Counted from the stretch's first letter, positions 1 through 8,422 are shown. The stretch: 43,063 bases of DNA from Ornithinibacillus contaminans (GCF_001038425.2 NZ_LDPV02000001.1:1-43063); one strand, 5' to 3'. Notes: generated from the sequence alone by a model not told the origin. Translations and numbers: made by a program.

Positions 1-345
1 TAATTCTTGCGCCGTGTTGTCAGTAGCTTCTGTTTCTTCTTCATTTGTTACTTCATCTTCCCAGCAAAATACCGATATGGCGGTATCAATTTTTTTGAAC
101 TCGGCAATGTAAGTAGGAAGCTTTTGTGAAAATATTTCTAGTCCACGTTCTTTGGCTGCTTCTTGACCTACTTGTTTATATAGTGTTCCAACTTCTGCAC
201 GTTCTTCATTCGTGAAAATAGGAATGTTAATACTACCAGGAATCGTTGCTTCCTCAAATTCCTGTGGAGAACGGACATCGACTATCGTGTGCTCTCCTTG
301 TGCTCTTTTTTCCAACAACTCAGGTAATGTAATATCCTGAAACAT
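1..345 (-). CDS. mnmH: tRNA 2-selenouridine synthase, N-terminal part (runs off the window)
   Basis: The first 115 residues are present; the rest lies beyond base 1. MnmH replaces sulfur by selenium in 2-thiouridine of tRNA wobble positions, using selenophosphate. The visible part is the rhodanese-like domain: VDVRSPQEFEEATIPGSINIP (conserved Asp and Arg), then the family-typical LYKQVGQEAAKERGLE segment. Start at 345 has an AAGGTG site 5 bases upstream. It follows selD by 25 bases, so the two probably form an operon supplying and using selenophosphate. Odd point: the catalytic segment, normally Cys followed closely by RGGMRS, reads VFCWEDEVTNEEETEATDN here, an acidic stretch where the glycine loop should be. 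The family call is strong; catalytic competence is unclear. Confidence 0.8.
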   Translation of the reverse strand, partial: MFQDITLPELLEKRAQGEHTIVDVRSPQEFEEATIPGSINIPIFTNEERAEVGTLYKQVGQEAAKERGLEIFSQKLPTYIAEFKKIDTAISVFCWEDEVTNEEETEATDNTAQEL

Positions 346-370
346 ACTTACACCTTCTAATTTCTCAACA

Positions 371-1420
371 TTATAAAACAGTTATTTTCCCTTTGTTTTC
401 TGCGGTTACGTCACCAATTATACTTGCTTCTACGCCTTTAGCTTGTAAGTCAGCTAATAATTTCTCAGCTTCTTGGCCGTTTACAGAGATGAGGAGTCCG
501 CCTGATGTGACGGCATCACATAAAATGTGACGATCAATTGAATCCATTTCCTCTGGATACGTAACAACATCCGCGATATGTTTATAGTTGTTTTTAGTCC
601 CGCCAGGCATGGAGCCAGCCTCTGCTAATTCCCGGACGCGAGGTAATATAGGTACGTTTTTAGAATAGATGGTTAATCCGACATCACTGCCGATAGCCAT
701 TTCTGAGCTATGTCCAAGTAGCCCAAATCCTGTTACATCTGTGGTTGCGTGAACATCGTAGTTTTCCATTACTTCTGCTGCGGTTTTATTTAAGGTTGCC
801 ATTACTGCGGTTACACGTTTAACTTCTTCAACTGTTAGCAAATCCTTTTTAATCGAGGTTGTTAAAATCCCAACACCGATTGGTTTGGTTAAAATAAGCT
901 TATCACCTGGTTTTGCTCCTGCATTGGTTCGTACTTTATCAGGATGGACAACTCCGGTCACGGCTAGACCGAATTTTGGTTCATTATCATCAATTGAATG
1001 CCCACCAACTAGTGTAACATTTGCTTCTTTTAATTTATCTCCTGCACCACGTAGTATTTCAGATAATATGCTTTTATCCAATATGGAAATTGGGAAAGCA
1101 ACGATATTAAGAGCAGTAAGTGGTTTCCCGCCCATTGCGTAAACATCACTAATTGCATTAGCTGCCGCTACTTGGCCGAAATCGTACGGATCATCGACAA
1201 TCGGTGTGAAGAAGTCGAGTGTTTGTACGAGTGCAATATCATCGTTTAGTTTATAAACACCGGCATCATCACTCGTATCCAGCCCAACTAATAAATTGGG
1301 ATCTGCGATTGGAGTGGGGAGATTACGTAATACTTGGGCTAAATCGGCAGGGCCAATTTTACAGCCACATCCACCTTTTGATGATAAAGAGGTTAGTTTA
1401 ATTGCATTTGAATTTTCCAT
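371..1420 (-). CDS. selD: Selenide, water dikinase (selenophosphate synthase)
   Basis: SelD makes selenophosphate from selenide and ATP. The 349-residue length matches the family. The catalytic loop near the N-terminus carries Cys18 and Cys20 followed by Lys21 (GGCGCK), equivalent to Cys17/Cys19/Lys20 of the E. coli enzyme, so this is the Cys form and not a Sec form. The VGGHSIDD and LAVTGVVHP motifs of the PurM-like fold are intact. The start has a GAAGGG site 8 bases upstream. With mnmH directly downstream and no selA, selB or SECIS element in view, the likely use of selenium is tRNA 2-selenouridine, though selA could lie elsewhere. Confidence 0.93.
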   Translation of the reverse strand: MENSNAIKLTSLSSKGGCGCKIGPADLAQVLRNLPTPIADPNLLVGLDTSDDAGVYKLNDDIALVQTLDFFTPIVDDPYDFGQVAAANAISDVYAMGGKPLTALNIVAFPISILDKSILSEILRGAGDKLKEANVTLVGGHSIDDNEPKFGLAVTGVVHPDKVRTNAGAKPGDKLILTKPIGVGILTTSIKKDLLTVEEVKRVTAVMATLNKTAAEVMENYDVHATTDVTGFGLLGHSSEMAIGSDVGLTIYSKNVPILPRVRELAEAGSMPGGTKNNYKHIADVVTYPEEMDSIDRHILCDAVTSGGLLISVNGQEAEKLLADLQAKGVEASIIGDVTAENKGKITVL

Positions 1421-1506
1421 GATATCAACCCTTCAATTTGAATCTTTTTCTACCATCATTTTAGCATAGTAAGTTATCTCTTATACGCTGGAATGCTTGC
1501 GTATAC

Positions 1507-2262
1507 TTATACGTTCATTTCCAGTGCAATCGGGCAATGGTCACTTCCTAGTACAGCCATATGAGCTTCTGAATCGACGAGCTGATCCTTCAAGCGATTC
1601 GATACGATAAAATAGTCAATCCGCCATCCGATATTCCGTTCGCGAACGGTTTTCATATAAGACCACCAAGTATAAATTCCGTCAGTATCTGGATGGAAAT
1701 AGCGAAGTGTATCGATAAATCCGGCATCCAGAAAACGCGTCATTTTTCCGCGTTCTTCCACGGTGAACCCTGAATTTCCGTAATTGGTCTTGTAATTTCG
1801 GATATCAATTTCGTTATGGGCAACATTTAGGTCACCACATAAGATGACAGGCTTTCGTTGGTCATGCTCTTTTATGTGCTGGAATAGGGCATCTTCCCAT
1901 TCCAAGCGCACATCGAGTCGTGCTAAATCACGCTGAGAGTTTGGTGTATACACATTGATTAAGTAAAAATCTTCAAATTCTAACGTAATAATTCTACCTT
2001 CAGACTGTGTTTCATTTTCACCAACCCCATATGTTACGGAAATTGGCTTTTTCTTCGTGAATACAGCTGTACCAGAATAACCTTTTTTCTCTGCATAGTT
2101 CCAATATTGATAGTAACCATCTAAATCTAAGTCGATCTGTCCAGCTTGTAGCTTTGTTTCCTGCACACAAAATATATCAGCATTTATTTCATTAAAATAG
2201 TCTAAAAAGCCTTTGCGGACACATGCGCGTAGTCCGTTGACATTCCATGATATGAGCTTCAT
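1507..2262 (-). CDS. exoA: Exodeoxyribonuclease III (AP endonuclease)
   Basis: A 251-residue Mg-dependent exonuclease III/AP endonuclease of the EEP fold, acting in base-excision repair on apurinic sites and 3' blocked ends. Visible motifs in order: ISWNVNGLRA with the metal-site Asn7, FCVQETKL with the catalytic Glu35, LCGDLNVAH, WRIDYF, and the C-terminal GSDHCPIALE carrying the catalytic Asp-His pair. Length equals that of B. subtilis ExoA. The start has an AGAAGGGG site 7 bases upstream. It is separated from selD by 86 bases and may be a single transcription unit; no strong terminator is visible in that gap. Confidence 0.95.
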   Translation of the reverse strand: MKLISWNVNGLRACVRKGFLDYFNEINADIFCVQETKLQAGQIDLDLDGYYQYWNYAEKKGYSGTAVFTKKKPISVTYGVGENETQSEGRIITLEFEDFYLINVYTPNSQRDLARLDVRLEWEDALFQHIKEHDQRKPVILCGDLNVAHNEIDIRNYKTNYGNSGFTVEERGKMTRFLDAGFIDTLRYFHPDTDGIYTWWSYMKTVRERNIGWRIDYFIVSNRLKDQLVDSEAHMAVLGSDHCPIALEMNV

Positions 2263-2382
2263 ATTAATCCCCTTCTATCTAGTAAATTTCTATAACGAAA
2301 TGATAAATACGTTATTCATCATACCACCTATCAGAACAAACCGTCATCCGAAGCTATTTGGAAAAAAGGATCGAAATTACTG

Positions 2383-2412
2383 TTGACTTCTAAAGTGTAT
2401 TGCACATATAAT
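2383..2412 (+). promoter_or_regulatory. SigmaA-type promoter of the ytr-like operon
   Basis: TTGACT at 2383-2388 and TATAAT at 2407-2412 are separated by 18 bases, a near-consensus vegetative promoter. The -10 box lies inside the first of three inverted repeats, so a bound repressor would block polymerase. Confidence 0.7.
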
Positions 2413-2481
2413 ACACGTAGAGGTGTACTAAGGGCTTAATACATATTTTTTTTGCGGTTGGTGTATTAAGTGGATAATACA
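2395..2481 (+). promoter_or_regulatory. Three operator-like inverted repeats upstream of ytrA
   Basis: Three inverted repeats share the form TGTA-N12-TACA, each 20 bases outer edge to outer edge. Site 1 is 2396-2415 (GTGTATT, 8 bases, AATACAC at 2395-2416) and overlaps the -10 box. Site 2 is 2424-2443 (TGTACTAAG, GG, CTTAATACA; one mismatch). Site 3 is 2462-2481 (TGTATTA, 6 bases, TAATACA; perfect). Centres are 28 and 38 bases apart. GntR/YtrA-type regulators bind inverted repeats in front of their own operon, so these are the likely YtrA sites. Confidence 0.72.
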
Positions 2482-2521
2482 GAGAGAAGTGGAGTCACCA
2501 TGAAAAATAGGAGTTGTCGCT

Positions 2522-2911
2522 ATGAATGTAACGTTTAACAATCGAGATCCGGTGTATGTACAGGTTGTTCAGCATTTTAAAGAACAGATTGCTACTGGTG
2601 GTTTTGAAGCAGGACAAGAAATACCGTCTCGCCGGGAACTAGCAAACCAGTTGAAAATAAATCCGAATACAGCACAAAGGGCATATAAGGAAATGGAGGA
2701 ACAAGGGTTGATATTTACGGAGCGAAATTTACCAAGTCGTATTACAAAAGATGAAACGGTCATTAAAAAGGTACGAGAAGAATTGATACTTGGAGCGGTA
2801 GATTCATTTATCGAATCCGTTCAATCCATCAATGTTCCATTAGACGAAGCACTGCAATTAGTGAAAGATAATTATACGAAAACCCGCGATGAACAGGAGG
2901 GGAACGCATGA
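2522..2911 (+). CDS. ytrA: GntR-family repressor, YtrA subfamily
   Basis: A 129-residue regulator with a winged helix-turn-helix spanning about residues 8-75 (PVYVQVVQHFKEQI, then PSRRELANQL and NPNTAQRAY recognition region, then EEQGLIF wing) and a short helical tail. The missing large effector domain and total length fit the YtrA/YhcF subfamily, which controls adjacent ABC transporter genes and in B. subtilis responds to cell-wall-active compounds. An AGGAG site lies 8 bases before the ATG. Its stop overlaps the next start (ATGA), implying translational coupling to the ATPase. Three TGTA-N12-TACA sites upstream suggest autorepression. Confidence 0.88.
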   Translation: MNVTFNNRDPVYVQVVQHFKEQIATGGFEAGQEIPSRRELANQLKINPNTAQRAYKEMEEQGLIFTERNLPSRITKDETVIKKVREELILGAVDSFIESVQSINVPLDEALQLVKDNYTKTRDEQEGNA

Positions 2912-3597
2912 TTGAAGTTAACGAAGTGACGAAGAAATTTGGTAGGAAGAACGTATTAAAAGGGGTCTCCTTTACAGCGAATAAAGGGGAAATCACCTGC
3001 TTAATTGGAATCAATGGAGTTGGGAAGACAACCATTCTAAATGCAATTATGGCACTTACGCCGATTCGTTCTGGTGAAATTTTAATTGATGGAGAAAGGA
3101 TTCATAAAGGAAGTTATGAAAAAATAACCTTCATTCCAGATGCAATCACCATGCTTCCACAAATGCGGATAACGGATGCGATGCAGTTCATGGCCGATTT
3201 TTATAATACTTGGAATCAGAAGCGGGCAGATGAAATGCTTCAGTTTTTTAAATTGAATCCAACTGATCGTATTTCAACATTGTCAAAAGGGAACACAGCA
3301 AAGGTTAATATGATGCTTGGACTGGCGATGGATGTGGATTATATCCTAATGGACGAACCCTTCTCTGGAATCGATATTTTCAGCAGGGAACAAATCGCAG
3401 AAGTGTTCACGTCTCATTTAGTGGAGGACCGAGGCGTTATTATAACCACCCACGAAATAAATGATATTGAGCATTTAATTGATAAGGTCGTCTTGCTTGA
3501 TGAAGGTGTTGTATTAAAGGAATTCAATGCCGAAGAGGTACGTGAAAATGAAGGGAAATCGGTAATTGATGTCATGAGAGAGGTGTACCGAGCATGA
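2908..3597 (+). CDS. ytrB: ABC transporter ATP-binding protein, YtrB/YhcG type
   Basis: A 229-residue ABC ATPase. Walker A is GINGVGKTT (residues 36-44), with Ile in place of the common Pro; the signature is degenerate (LSKGN instead of LSGGQ), typical of YtrB/YhcG-like ATPases; Walker B is YILMDEPFSGID, and the H-loop is ITTHE. It is shorter than the 292-residue B. subtilis YtrB and closer in length to YhcG, so the symbol is by position and family only. It overlaps both neighbours by ATGA, so it is probably coupled to the repressor and to the permease with which it would assemble. Confidence 0.85.
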   Translation: MIEVNEVTKKFGRKNVLKGVSFTANKGEITCLIGINGVGKTTILNAIMALTPIRSGEILIDGERIHKGSYEKITFIPDAITMLPQMRITDAMQFMADFYNTWNQKRADEMLQFFKLNPTDRISTLSKGNTAKVNMMLGLAMDVDYILMDEPFSGIDIFSREQIAEVFTSHLVEDRGVIITTHEINDIEHLIDKVVLLDEGVVLKEFNAEEVRENEGKSVIDVMREVYRA

Positions 3598-4424
3598 ATC
3601 GCTATCTAAAGCTAGTTAATTTTGAATTAAGTCGTTTCTTTAAAATATATCTTGTCTTAATCGGACTTACATTGGTATTACAGCTTATTGGTGTTGTAAT
3701 TGGGGCAAATGGTTATATGGGAGAACTGGAAGAGGTAATGAAAGGTGGCACGACGCAAGCGGAATTTTTAATGGAACGGGGAGCTTTCTCGTTTGCTGAT
3801 ATCACGCGTGGCTTTTGGTTTTTCGCTCCTATTGCCCTTAGTGCGGCTTCTATTTTCATCTATATATTCTTTATCTGGTACCGTGATTGGTTTGGGAAAA
3901 ATACGTTTGCTTACCGTTTATTCATGCTACCAACAGCCCGTATTAATGTGTTTTTAGCAAAAGCAACGTCAATATTCTTGATGGTGCTAGGGCTAATTGC
4001 GTTGCAACTTGTATTCTTATCGATTGAGAGAAGTCTTATGAACGTATTGGTTCCATCTGAAGTGCGATTGGATTTAACGATTGCGCAAATGATTAATAGC
4101 TTCGACAATTTCCAGGTTCTTTATCCGGACTCATTCATCCAATTTATGATTAATTATGGAATTGGTTTTATGGCAGTACTAGTCGTGTTTACAGCAATTC
4201 TAATGGAACGAAGCTTTCGTTGGAAAGGAATACTGCTAGGTGCTTTGTTTGCCGGGCTAGCAGCGGTGGTTTTTCTATCACCATTCCTAGTTCAAGCGTT
4301 TGTTTTAAAGGAATTCTTTTATCCAATTGAGTTATTCATTTTAGCTGTGATTACTGGACTAATTGTTATTGCAGGAACGATATGGACTAGTAATTACTTG
4401 CTTAACAAGAAGATAAGGGTGTGA
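3594..4424 (+). CDS. ABC transporter permease (YtrC/D-like)
   Basis: A 276-residue integral membrane protein with about six hydrophobic segments: residues 17-37, 73-96, 125-147, about 180-203, 212-233 and 240-262. A long loop between segments 3 and 4 is probably extracytoplasmic. No sequence motif identifies its substrate. Its four-base overlap with the ATPase gene argues that it is the membrane partner of that protein. B. subtilis ytr has two such permeases (YtrC and YtrD, each about 325 residues); only this one is found here, so the functional transporter may be a homodimer. Confidence 0.78.
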   Translation: MNRYLKLVNFELSRFFKIYLVLIGLTLVLQLIGVVIGANGYMGELEEVMKGGTTQAEFLMERGAFSFADITRGFWFFAPIALSAASIFIYIFFIWYRDWFGKNTFAYRLFMLPTARINVFLAKATSIFLMVLGLIALQLVFLSIERSLMNVLVPSEVRLDLTIAQMINSFDNFQVLYPDSFIQFMINYGIGFMAVLVVFTAILMERSFRWKGILLGALFAGLAAVVFLSPFLVQAFVLKEFFYPIELFILAVITGLIVIAGTIWTSNYLLNKKIRV

Positions 4425-4428
4425 TGAG

Positions 4429-5742
4429 ATGATACTAAAGCGATATTGGAAATTACTTTCGATAGTATTGGTTATTGTAGTCGTATTAGCAACCTTCTAT
4501 ATCAATTCAGCGCTTGCTAGTAAGCAGTATCCTGAATTGGTTATGAAAACAATAAGTGGGGACGAAGCTGCGGTAGAAGGGTTGACGCTTTTGGGGGATT
4601 ACTCTGATCCAACCAATCTTCACGGTACATTCAAAGTTTCATTAGATGGAATTTCTTATAAAGAAGAACAGTCCTATTTTAAAAAAATCGATCCTACTAC
4701 TTTTACGATGGATGCTTTAACAACACTAAGAGATAGTTACCGAAACTTCATGCGCGGCAAGCAGGGAGATCCTGCGCTGTATTTTGAAGATGATTCATTT
4801 GTTGCCTATGCAACGATTGAATCAAAAAGAAACTTTACATCGGTTTATCAGGAGAATTTTACATTTGATATTACTGTTTTAAATAAAGAATCAGAGGAAA
4901 CAACTTCCCTTAAAATTAATGTGCCAGATCAGAGGAACGTATCGTTTATGGAAGTCTGGGATGTTCAAGTAATAGATGGAAATCTGCAGGTGATAACACG
5001 TACTGAAGCTTATCGTTCACAGGAAAACGAGACATCACTTCGTATGTATATCTTTGATTTGGAAGCGGAACAGCTGATAGGTGATGAGACGATAAGCAAC
5101 CTATCAATCGCTGATATAGAAGCTTCAAACGGTTGGTATAACATTGCCGATCTAAATAATCGGGATCAGATTGGCAAACAAAAATATCTGTTATTTGTAG
5201 AAGAAAAATTTATAGAATCAACAGTTAATGAAGCGGAAGATATGGTATCGAATCAGGTAAAAGAAAATGGTGAATATGTAACACAATCAGTTGTGAATAC
5301 CACTACAGAGCGTAAAGTATTCGTCTATGATGTTGAGGCAAAAGAACGGACTGAATTGGAGTTGTCCGAGGAAATCAAAGCGGCTATTCAAACAGATTCT
5401 TTTTATTCAACTGCAACATCCAGTATCTATAATGGGACAGCACTTTTTACAGTTCTAACAGAAACAGGTCTGAAAGTGGTTGGTTATGATATGGATACAC
5501 AAGCAGAAGTAATCAATCAAACGTTTGAACTACCATATGAAGATGTCTTCAATTCTACTATTCGAATCGTGGATAATCGTCTCTATGTTGTTGAGATGTC
5601 AAATAACGAGCAGAATCCAATGAATATTTATGTAGGTGATATTGATTCTGGTGAGCTGTTATACAAAGGTGAAATAGAAATGAAGAATCTACCTAAAAAT
5701 GTTGAGGAAATATTATTTGTATACGACATGATAATCAACTAA
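4429..5742 (+). CDS. Membrane-anchored extracytoplasmic protein of the ytr-like operon, unknown function
   Basis: A 437-residue protein with one N-terminal membrane segment (about residues 8-29, preceded by KR) and no lipobox, so it is probably a signal anchor with the rest outside the cell. The exterior is rich in alternating beta-type stretches such as VFVYDVEAKE, LRMYIFDLEAEQ and LKVVGYDMDTQA. These repeat at intervals, each with the pattern of a YxxD blade turn, which suggests a beta-propeller. I do not recognise a named family. It sits where B. subtilis ytr has the second permease ytrD, four bases after the preceding gene, with a GGTGTGATGAG site. Confidence 0.75.
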   Translation: MILKRYWKLLSIVLVIVVVLATFYINSALASKQYPELVMKTISGDEAAVEGLTLLGDYSDPTNLHGTFKVSLDGISYKEEQSYFKKIDPTTFTMDALTTLRDSYRNFMRGKQGDPALYFEDDSFVAYATIESKRNFTSVYQENFTFDITVLNKESEETTSLKINVPDQRNVSFMEVWDVQVIDGNLQVITRTEAYRSQENETSLRMYIFDLEAEQLIGDETISNLSIADIEASNGWYNIADLNNRDQIGKQKYLLFVEEKFIESTVNEAEDMVSNQVKENGEYVTQSVVNTTTERKVFVYDVEAKERTELELSEEIKAAIQTDSFYSTATSSIYNGTALFTVLTETGLKVVGYDMDTQAEVINQTFELPYEDVFNSTIRIVDNRLYVVEMSNNEQNPMNIYVGDIDSGELLYKGEIEMKNLPKNVEEILFVYDMIIN

Positions 5743-5759
5743 TCATTGGAGGAGAAGTT

Positions 5760-6452
5760 TTGATAACAATCAAAGAACTAAGTCATCAATTTGAATTAGG
5801 GAAAAAAGGGCAGAAGACAATCCTACCTGTCCTGAAGGATATATCCTTCCAAGTGGAAAAAGGAGAAATCGTTTCGGTTGTTGGAAAAAGCGGCTCGGGG
5901 AAATCGACGCTTTTAAACTTAATCAGCGGTTTTATTCATCCAACAAAAGGTGAGATATGGATTGCGGGTCAAAATGTAACGAGTTTGACCGAATCGGGTT
6001 TTGCGGATTTTCGCTTGAATCATATCGGGTTTATCTTTCAAAGCTTTCAATTAATACCGAGTATGACCGCCTATCAAAATATTGAACTCCCATTAATTTT
6101 AAGGGGAGAAAGTGAGAAGAAAAGAAAAGAAATAGTGGATCAATTACTGGAAAAAGTAGGATTGGTAGCCTTTAAGGAACATTACCCTAGTGAACTTTCT
6201 GGGGGACAACAGCAACGGGTTAGTATTGCCAGGGCATTAGTGTTAGAACCTGCGCTTATCCTTGCCGATGAACCAACAGGTAGCCTCGATAGTGAAACAG
6301 AAACAGAGATCTTAGAAATTATCCAGAATCTAAATAAAGAATTAGGGATCACCTTCTTAATCATTACCCATGACGAGGAAGTTGCTCGAATTGGTCATCG
6401 TACTATTTCCATTAAAGATGGCAGCCTAATGGAAGGTGGTGCAGTGCTATGA
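5760..6452 (+). CDS. ytrE: ABC transporter ATP-binding protein, YtrE/MacB type
   Basis: A 230-residue ATPase of the LolD/MacB branch. Walker A is GKSGSGKST (residues 42-50), the Q-loop region is GFIFQSFQLIP, the signature is LSGGQQQR, Walker B is LILADEPTGSLDS and the switch His is in IITHDEEVA. All catalytic positions are intact. It starts with TTG behind a GGAGGAGAAG site, and its stop overlaps the ytrF start by four bases. Members of this branch power mechanotransmission by FtsX-fold permeases and do not always move substrate through the membrane. Here the partner is the next gene. Confidence 0.88.
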   Translation: MITIKELSHQFELGKKGQKTILPVLKDISFQVEKGEIVSVVGKSGSGKSTLLNLISGFIHPTKGEIWIAGQNVTSLTESGFADFRLNHIGFIFQSFQLIPSMTAYQNIELPLILRGESEKKRKEIVDQLLEKVGLVAFKEHYPSELSGGQQQRVSIARALVLEPALILADEPTGSLDSETETEILEIIQNLNKELGITFLIITHDEEVARIGHRTISIKDGSLMEGGAVL

Positions 6453-7783
6453 AGTTAATGGATCAATTTCGCTTTATTAAGCAAAACATCAAGAAAAACA
6501 GAGTACGTACCTTCATGACGATCCTTGCTACGGCAATGGGATGTGCATTCCTGATTGTATTAGCTTCAGTAGGCTATGGGTTACAACAGAGTGTTGTAGA
6601 TGACATGCTAGAGCAACAAATTGTTACCGAGATTGACTTGTATGGTAAAGAAGTAGATGAAAACTATCAAGCGTTGACAATGGACGATATCGAAAATCTG
6701 GAACAACTAGATCATGTAAAAGCTGTAACGAGAAAAAATCAGCTACGACAAATGCCTAGTTATACCATTGATAATTACAAAGCAGAGACAATAGCTGTTT
6801 CAACCCATTTTCCATCAGAGGTTAAATCAGGACTCGAACTTTCAGAGGGAAGATTACCAGAGAAGGCAAATGAGGTAGTTGTCGGGTATCAGTTTGTTGA
6901 ACAGCTAATAGTTGATATGGACGAAGATGAGATCTACGATGAAGAAACTGGAGAAGTGAAGGAAGAATTTCGTTATTCAGACGAGTTAGTCGGGAAAACA
7001 ATTACCATGACTGTTCAGAAGGATTCAGAAGGAGAAACGACAGAAGAAATTCCATTAACGGTTGTTGGTATATTAGAAAAACCAACAAAAGAATGGGCAA
7101 GTGATGTAAATGTTTATATTTCACAAGACGTATTTGAACAGGTGGAGGAAATTACCGGGACTCCAGGTGGGGAATTGGGAATTGATCCAGAAGATTTAGA
7201 GACTACGCAAACCGAAACGTATGATGAAGTCCATGTTTTTGCAGATAACCTCGAGTCTGTACAAGGGATTGTCGATCAACTGGATGAAGAGAACTATGCG
7301 TCGTATTCGGTTGTAAGTGAAATGAAGCAGATTAATACGCTTTTCACAATTGCAAAAGCAGGATTAATTCTTGTTGGTACGATCGCGTTAATCATTGCAT
7401 CCATCGGTATTTATAATACGATGACCATGGCGGTGACAGAACGTGCTCCTGATATCGGCATCATGAAAGCCATTGGAGCTAATCCGAAAACCATTAAACA
7501 AATTTTCCTATTAGAAAGCAGTTATATCGGGATAATTGGCGCTGTGATTGGAACGATTGTTGCGTATGCGACGAGTGTGCTTGTGAATTTTGGCTTGCCA
7601 TTAATATTAGAATCGGCATTTGGAGAAGAGATGCCAGAAGGATTACAGTTCTCTGCTATCCCATGGAGTCTCGTATTAATTGCGGTTGGAATTTGTTTAA
7701 TCGTGACCATTCTATCTGGAATGCGTCCAGCAAAACGCGCGACACAAATTGATGTATTAAAAGCGATGCGAAGAGAGTTATAG
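6449..7783 (+). CDS. ytrF: FtsX/MacB-type ABC permease, YtrF-like
   Basis: A 444-residue protein with the MacB layout: one N-terminal membrane segment (about residues 21-42), a large acidic extracytoplasmic domain (about 45-300), then three closely spaced C-terminal membrane segments (about 308-335, 355-385 and 405-430) forming the FtsX domain. The cytoplasmic motif ERAPDIGIMKAIGANPKTI, between the first and second C-terminal segments, is the usual contact to a MacB-type ATPase. Length is close to the 436-residue B. subtilis YtrF. It is the last gene of the operon and is followed by a strong terminator. The acidic ectodomain suits a salt-tolerant host. Confidence 0.87.
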   Translation: MKLMDQFRFIKQNIKKNRVRTFMTILATAMGCAFLIVLASVGYGLQQSVVDDMLEQQIVTEIDLYGKEVDENYQALTMDDIENLEQLDHVKAVTRKNQLRQMPSYTIDNYKAETIAVSTHFPSEVKSGLELSEGRLPEKANEVVVGYQFVEQLIVDMDEDEIYDEETGEVKEEFRYSDELVGKTITMTVQKDSEGETTEEIPLTVVGILEKPTKEWASDVNVYISQDVFEQVEEITGTPGGELGIDPEDLETTQTETYDEVHVFADNLESVQGIVDQLDEENYASYSVVSEMKQINTLFTIAKAGLILVGTIALIIASIGIYNTMTMAVTERAPDIGIMKAIGANPKTIKQIFLLESSYIGIIGAVIGTIVAYATSVLVNFGLPLILESAFGEEMPEGLQFSAIPWSLVLIAVGICLIVTILSGMRPAKRATQIDVLKAMRREL

Positions 7784-7840
7784 TACCATTTCTAAAATAA
7801 TTTGTTGATATATAGCACTAGCACTATAGATTGAAAAAGG

Positions 7841-7874
7841 AGAACCTAGATCCATTCTAACGGATCTAGGTTCT
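7841..7874. terminator. Bidirectional intrinsic terminator between ytrF and the spore coat gene
   Basis: Perfect 13-bp arms AGAACCTAGATCC (7841-7853) and GGATCTAGGTTCT (7862-7874) enclose an 8-base loop. On the minus strand the stem is followed by CCTTTTTC, and on the plus strand by TTCTTTG, so it can end transcripts from both converging genes. Confidence 0.85.
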
Positions 7875-7879
7875 TTGCA

Positions 7880-8422
7880 TTAGTAGTGCTTGTGGTTATT
7901 GTTTGCAATTGGTGAGACTTGTGCAATTGGTGTTGTTGGAGCTAGACATTGGATTGCAATAAAGTGGTGTAAATCTACTGTAATACAAATTCCAGATTCC
8001 ACAAAATTACCTGTTGTATTGTTTGGGATGAAGTCACAAGCATCGTGATTTGATAAGACAGTAGATCCAACAGAATCTGTTTCGAATTCCAGTAATTCTA
8101 GCTCAACACAACAGCCTTTTTTGAATTGCTTCGCTTTGAATACGGCAGACTCTATACACTCAAAATCTCCGTTACTCTGTGAGACTCCTGTTGCAAAGAA
8201 TAGATCACAATCGCCTTTACAATACAGTAGGAATGGAATAGTTGTTGGGCCGTCAACGATTGGGGCGGTTGCTGGTGACAATAATTGTTCGATAGCACGA
8301 TGGCAGCCTGTGTTACAACAGTCGCCTTGAGCCTGAGCAGCAACTTCATTTTGAGCGGCTACAATTTTTCGAACAACATCACAAACGCATTCACCGGATT
8401 GCTTGCCATGTGAACAACTCAT
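7880..8422 (-). CDS. Spore coat/exosporium protein, CotY/CotZ/ExsY family
   Basis: A 180-residue cysteine-rich protein with 13 Cys residues. The N-terminus MSCSHGKQSGECVCDVVRKI and the C-terminal ICITVDLHHFIAIQCLAPT match the pattern of the CotY/CotZ/ExsY family, whose members cross-link by disulfides into the outer spore coat or exosporium lattice. The stretch PFLLYCKGDCDLFFATGV is the conserved middle part. The start has AAGGAG 9 bases upstream. It is monocistronic, ending at the bidirectional terminator. Expression would be expected from a SigmaK promoter in the mother cell; a weak CATA-type -10 lies about 60 bases upstream, but the -35 spacing is poor, so I do not annotate it. The protein marks the host as a spore former. 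Confidence 0.85.
   Translation of the reverse strand: MSCSHGKQSGECVCDVVRKIVAAQNEVAAQAQGDCCNTGCHRAIEQLLSPATAPIVDGPTTIPFLLYCKGDCDLFFATGVSQSNGDFECIESAVFKAKQFKKGCCVELELLEFETDSVGSTVLSNHDACDFIPNNTTGNFVESGICITVDLHHFIAIQCLAPTTPIAQVSPIANNNHKHY

Noticed and set aside
371-1420. SECIS element or in-frame UGA selenocysteine codon near selD
   Set aside because: SelD itself has Cys at both catalytic positions and no UGA-containing selenoprotein frame was seen.
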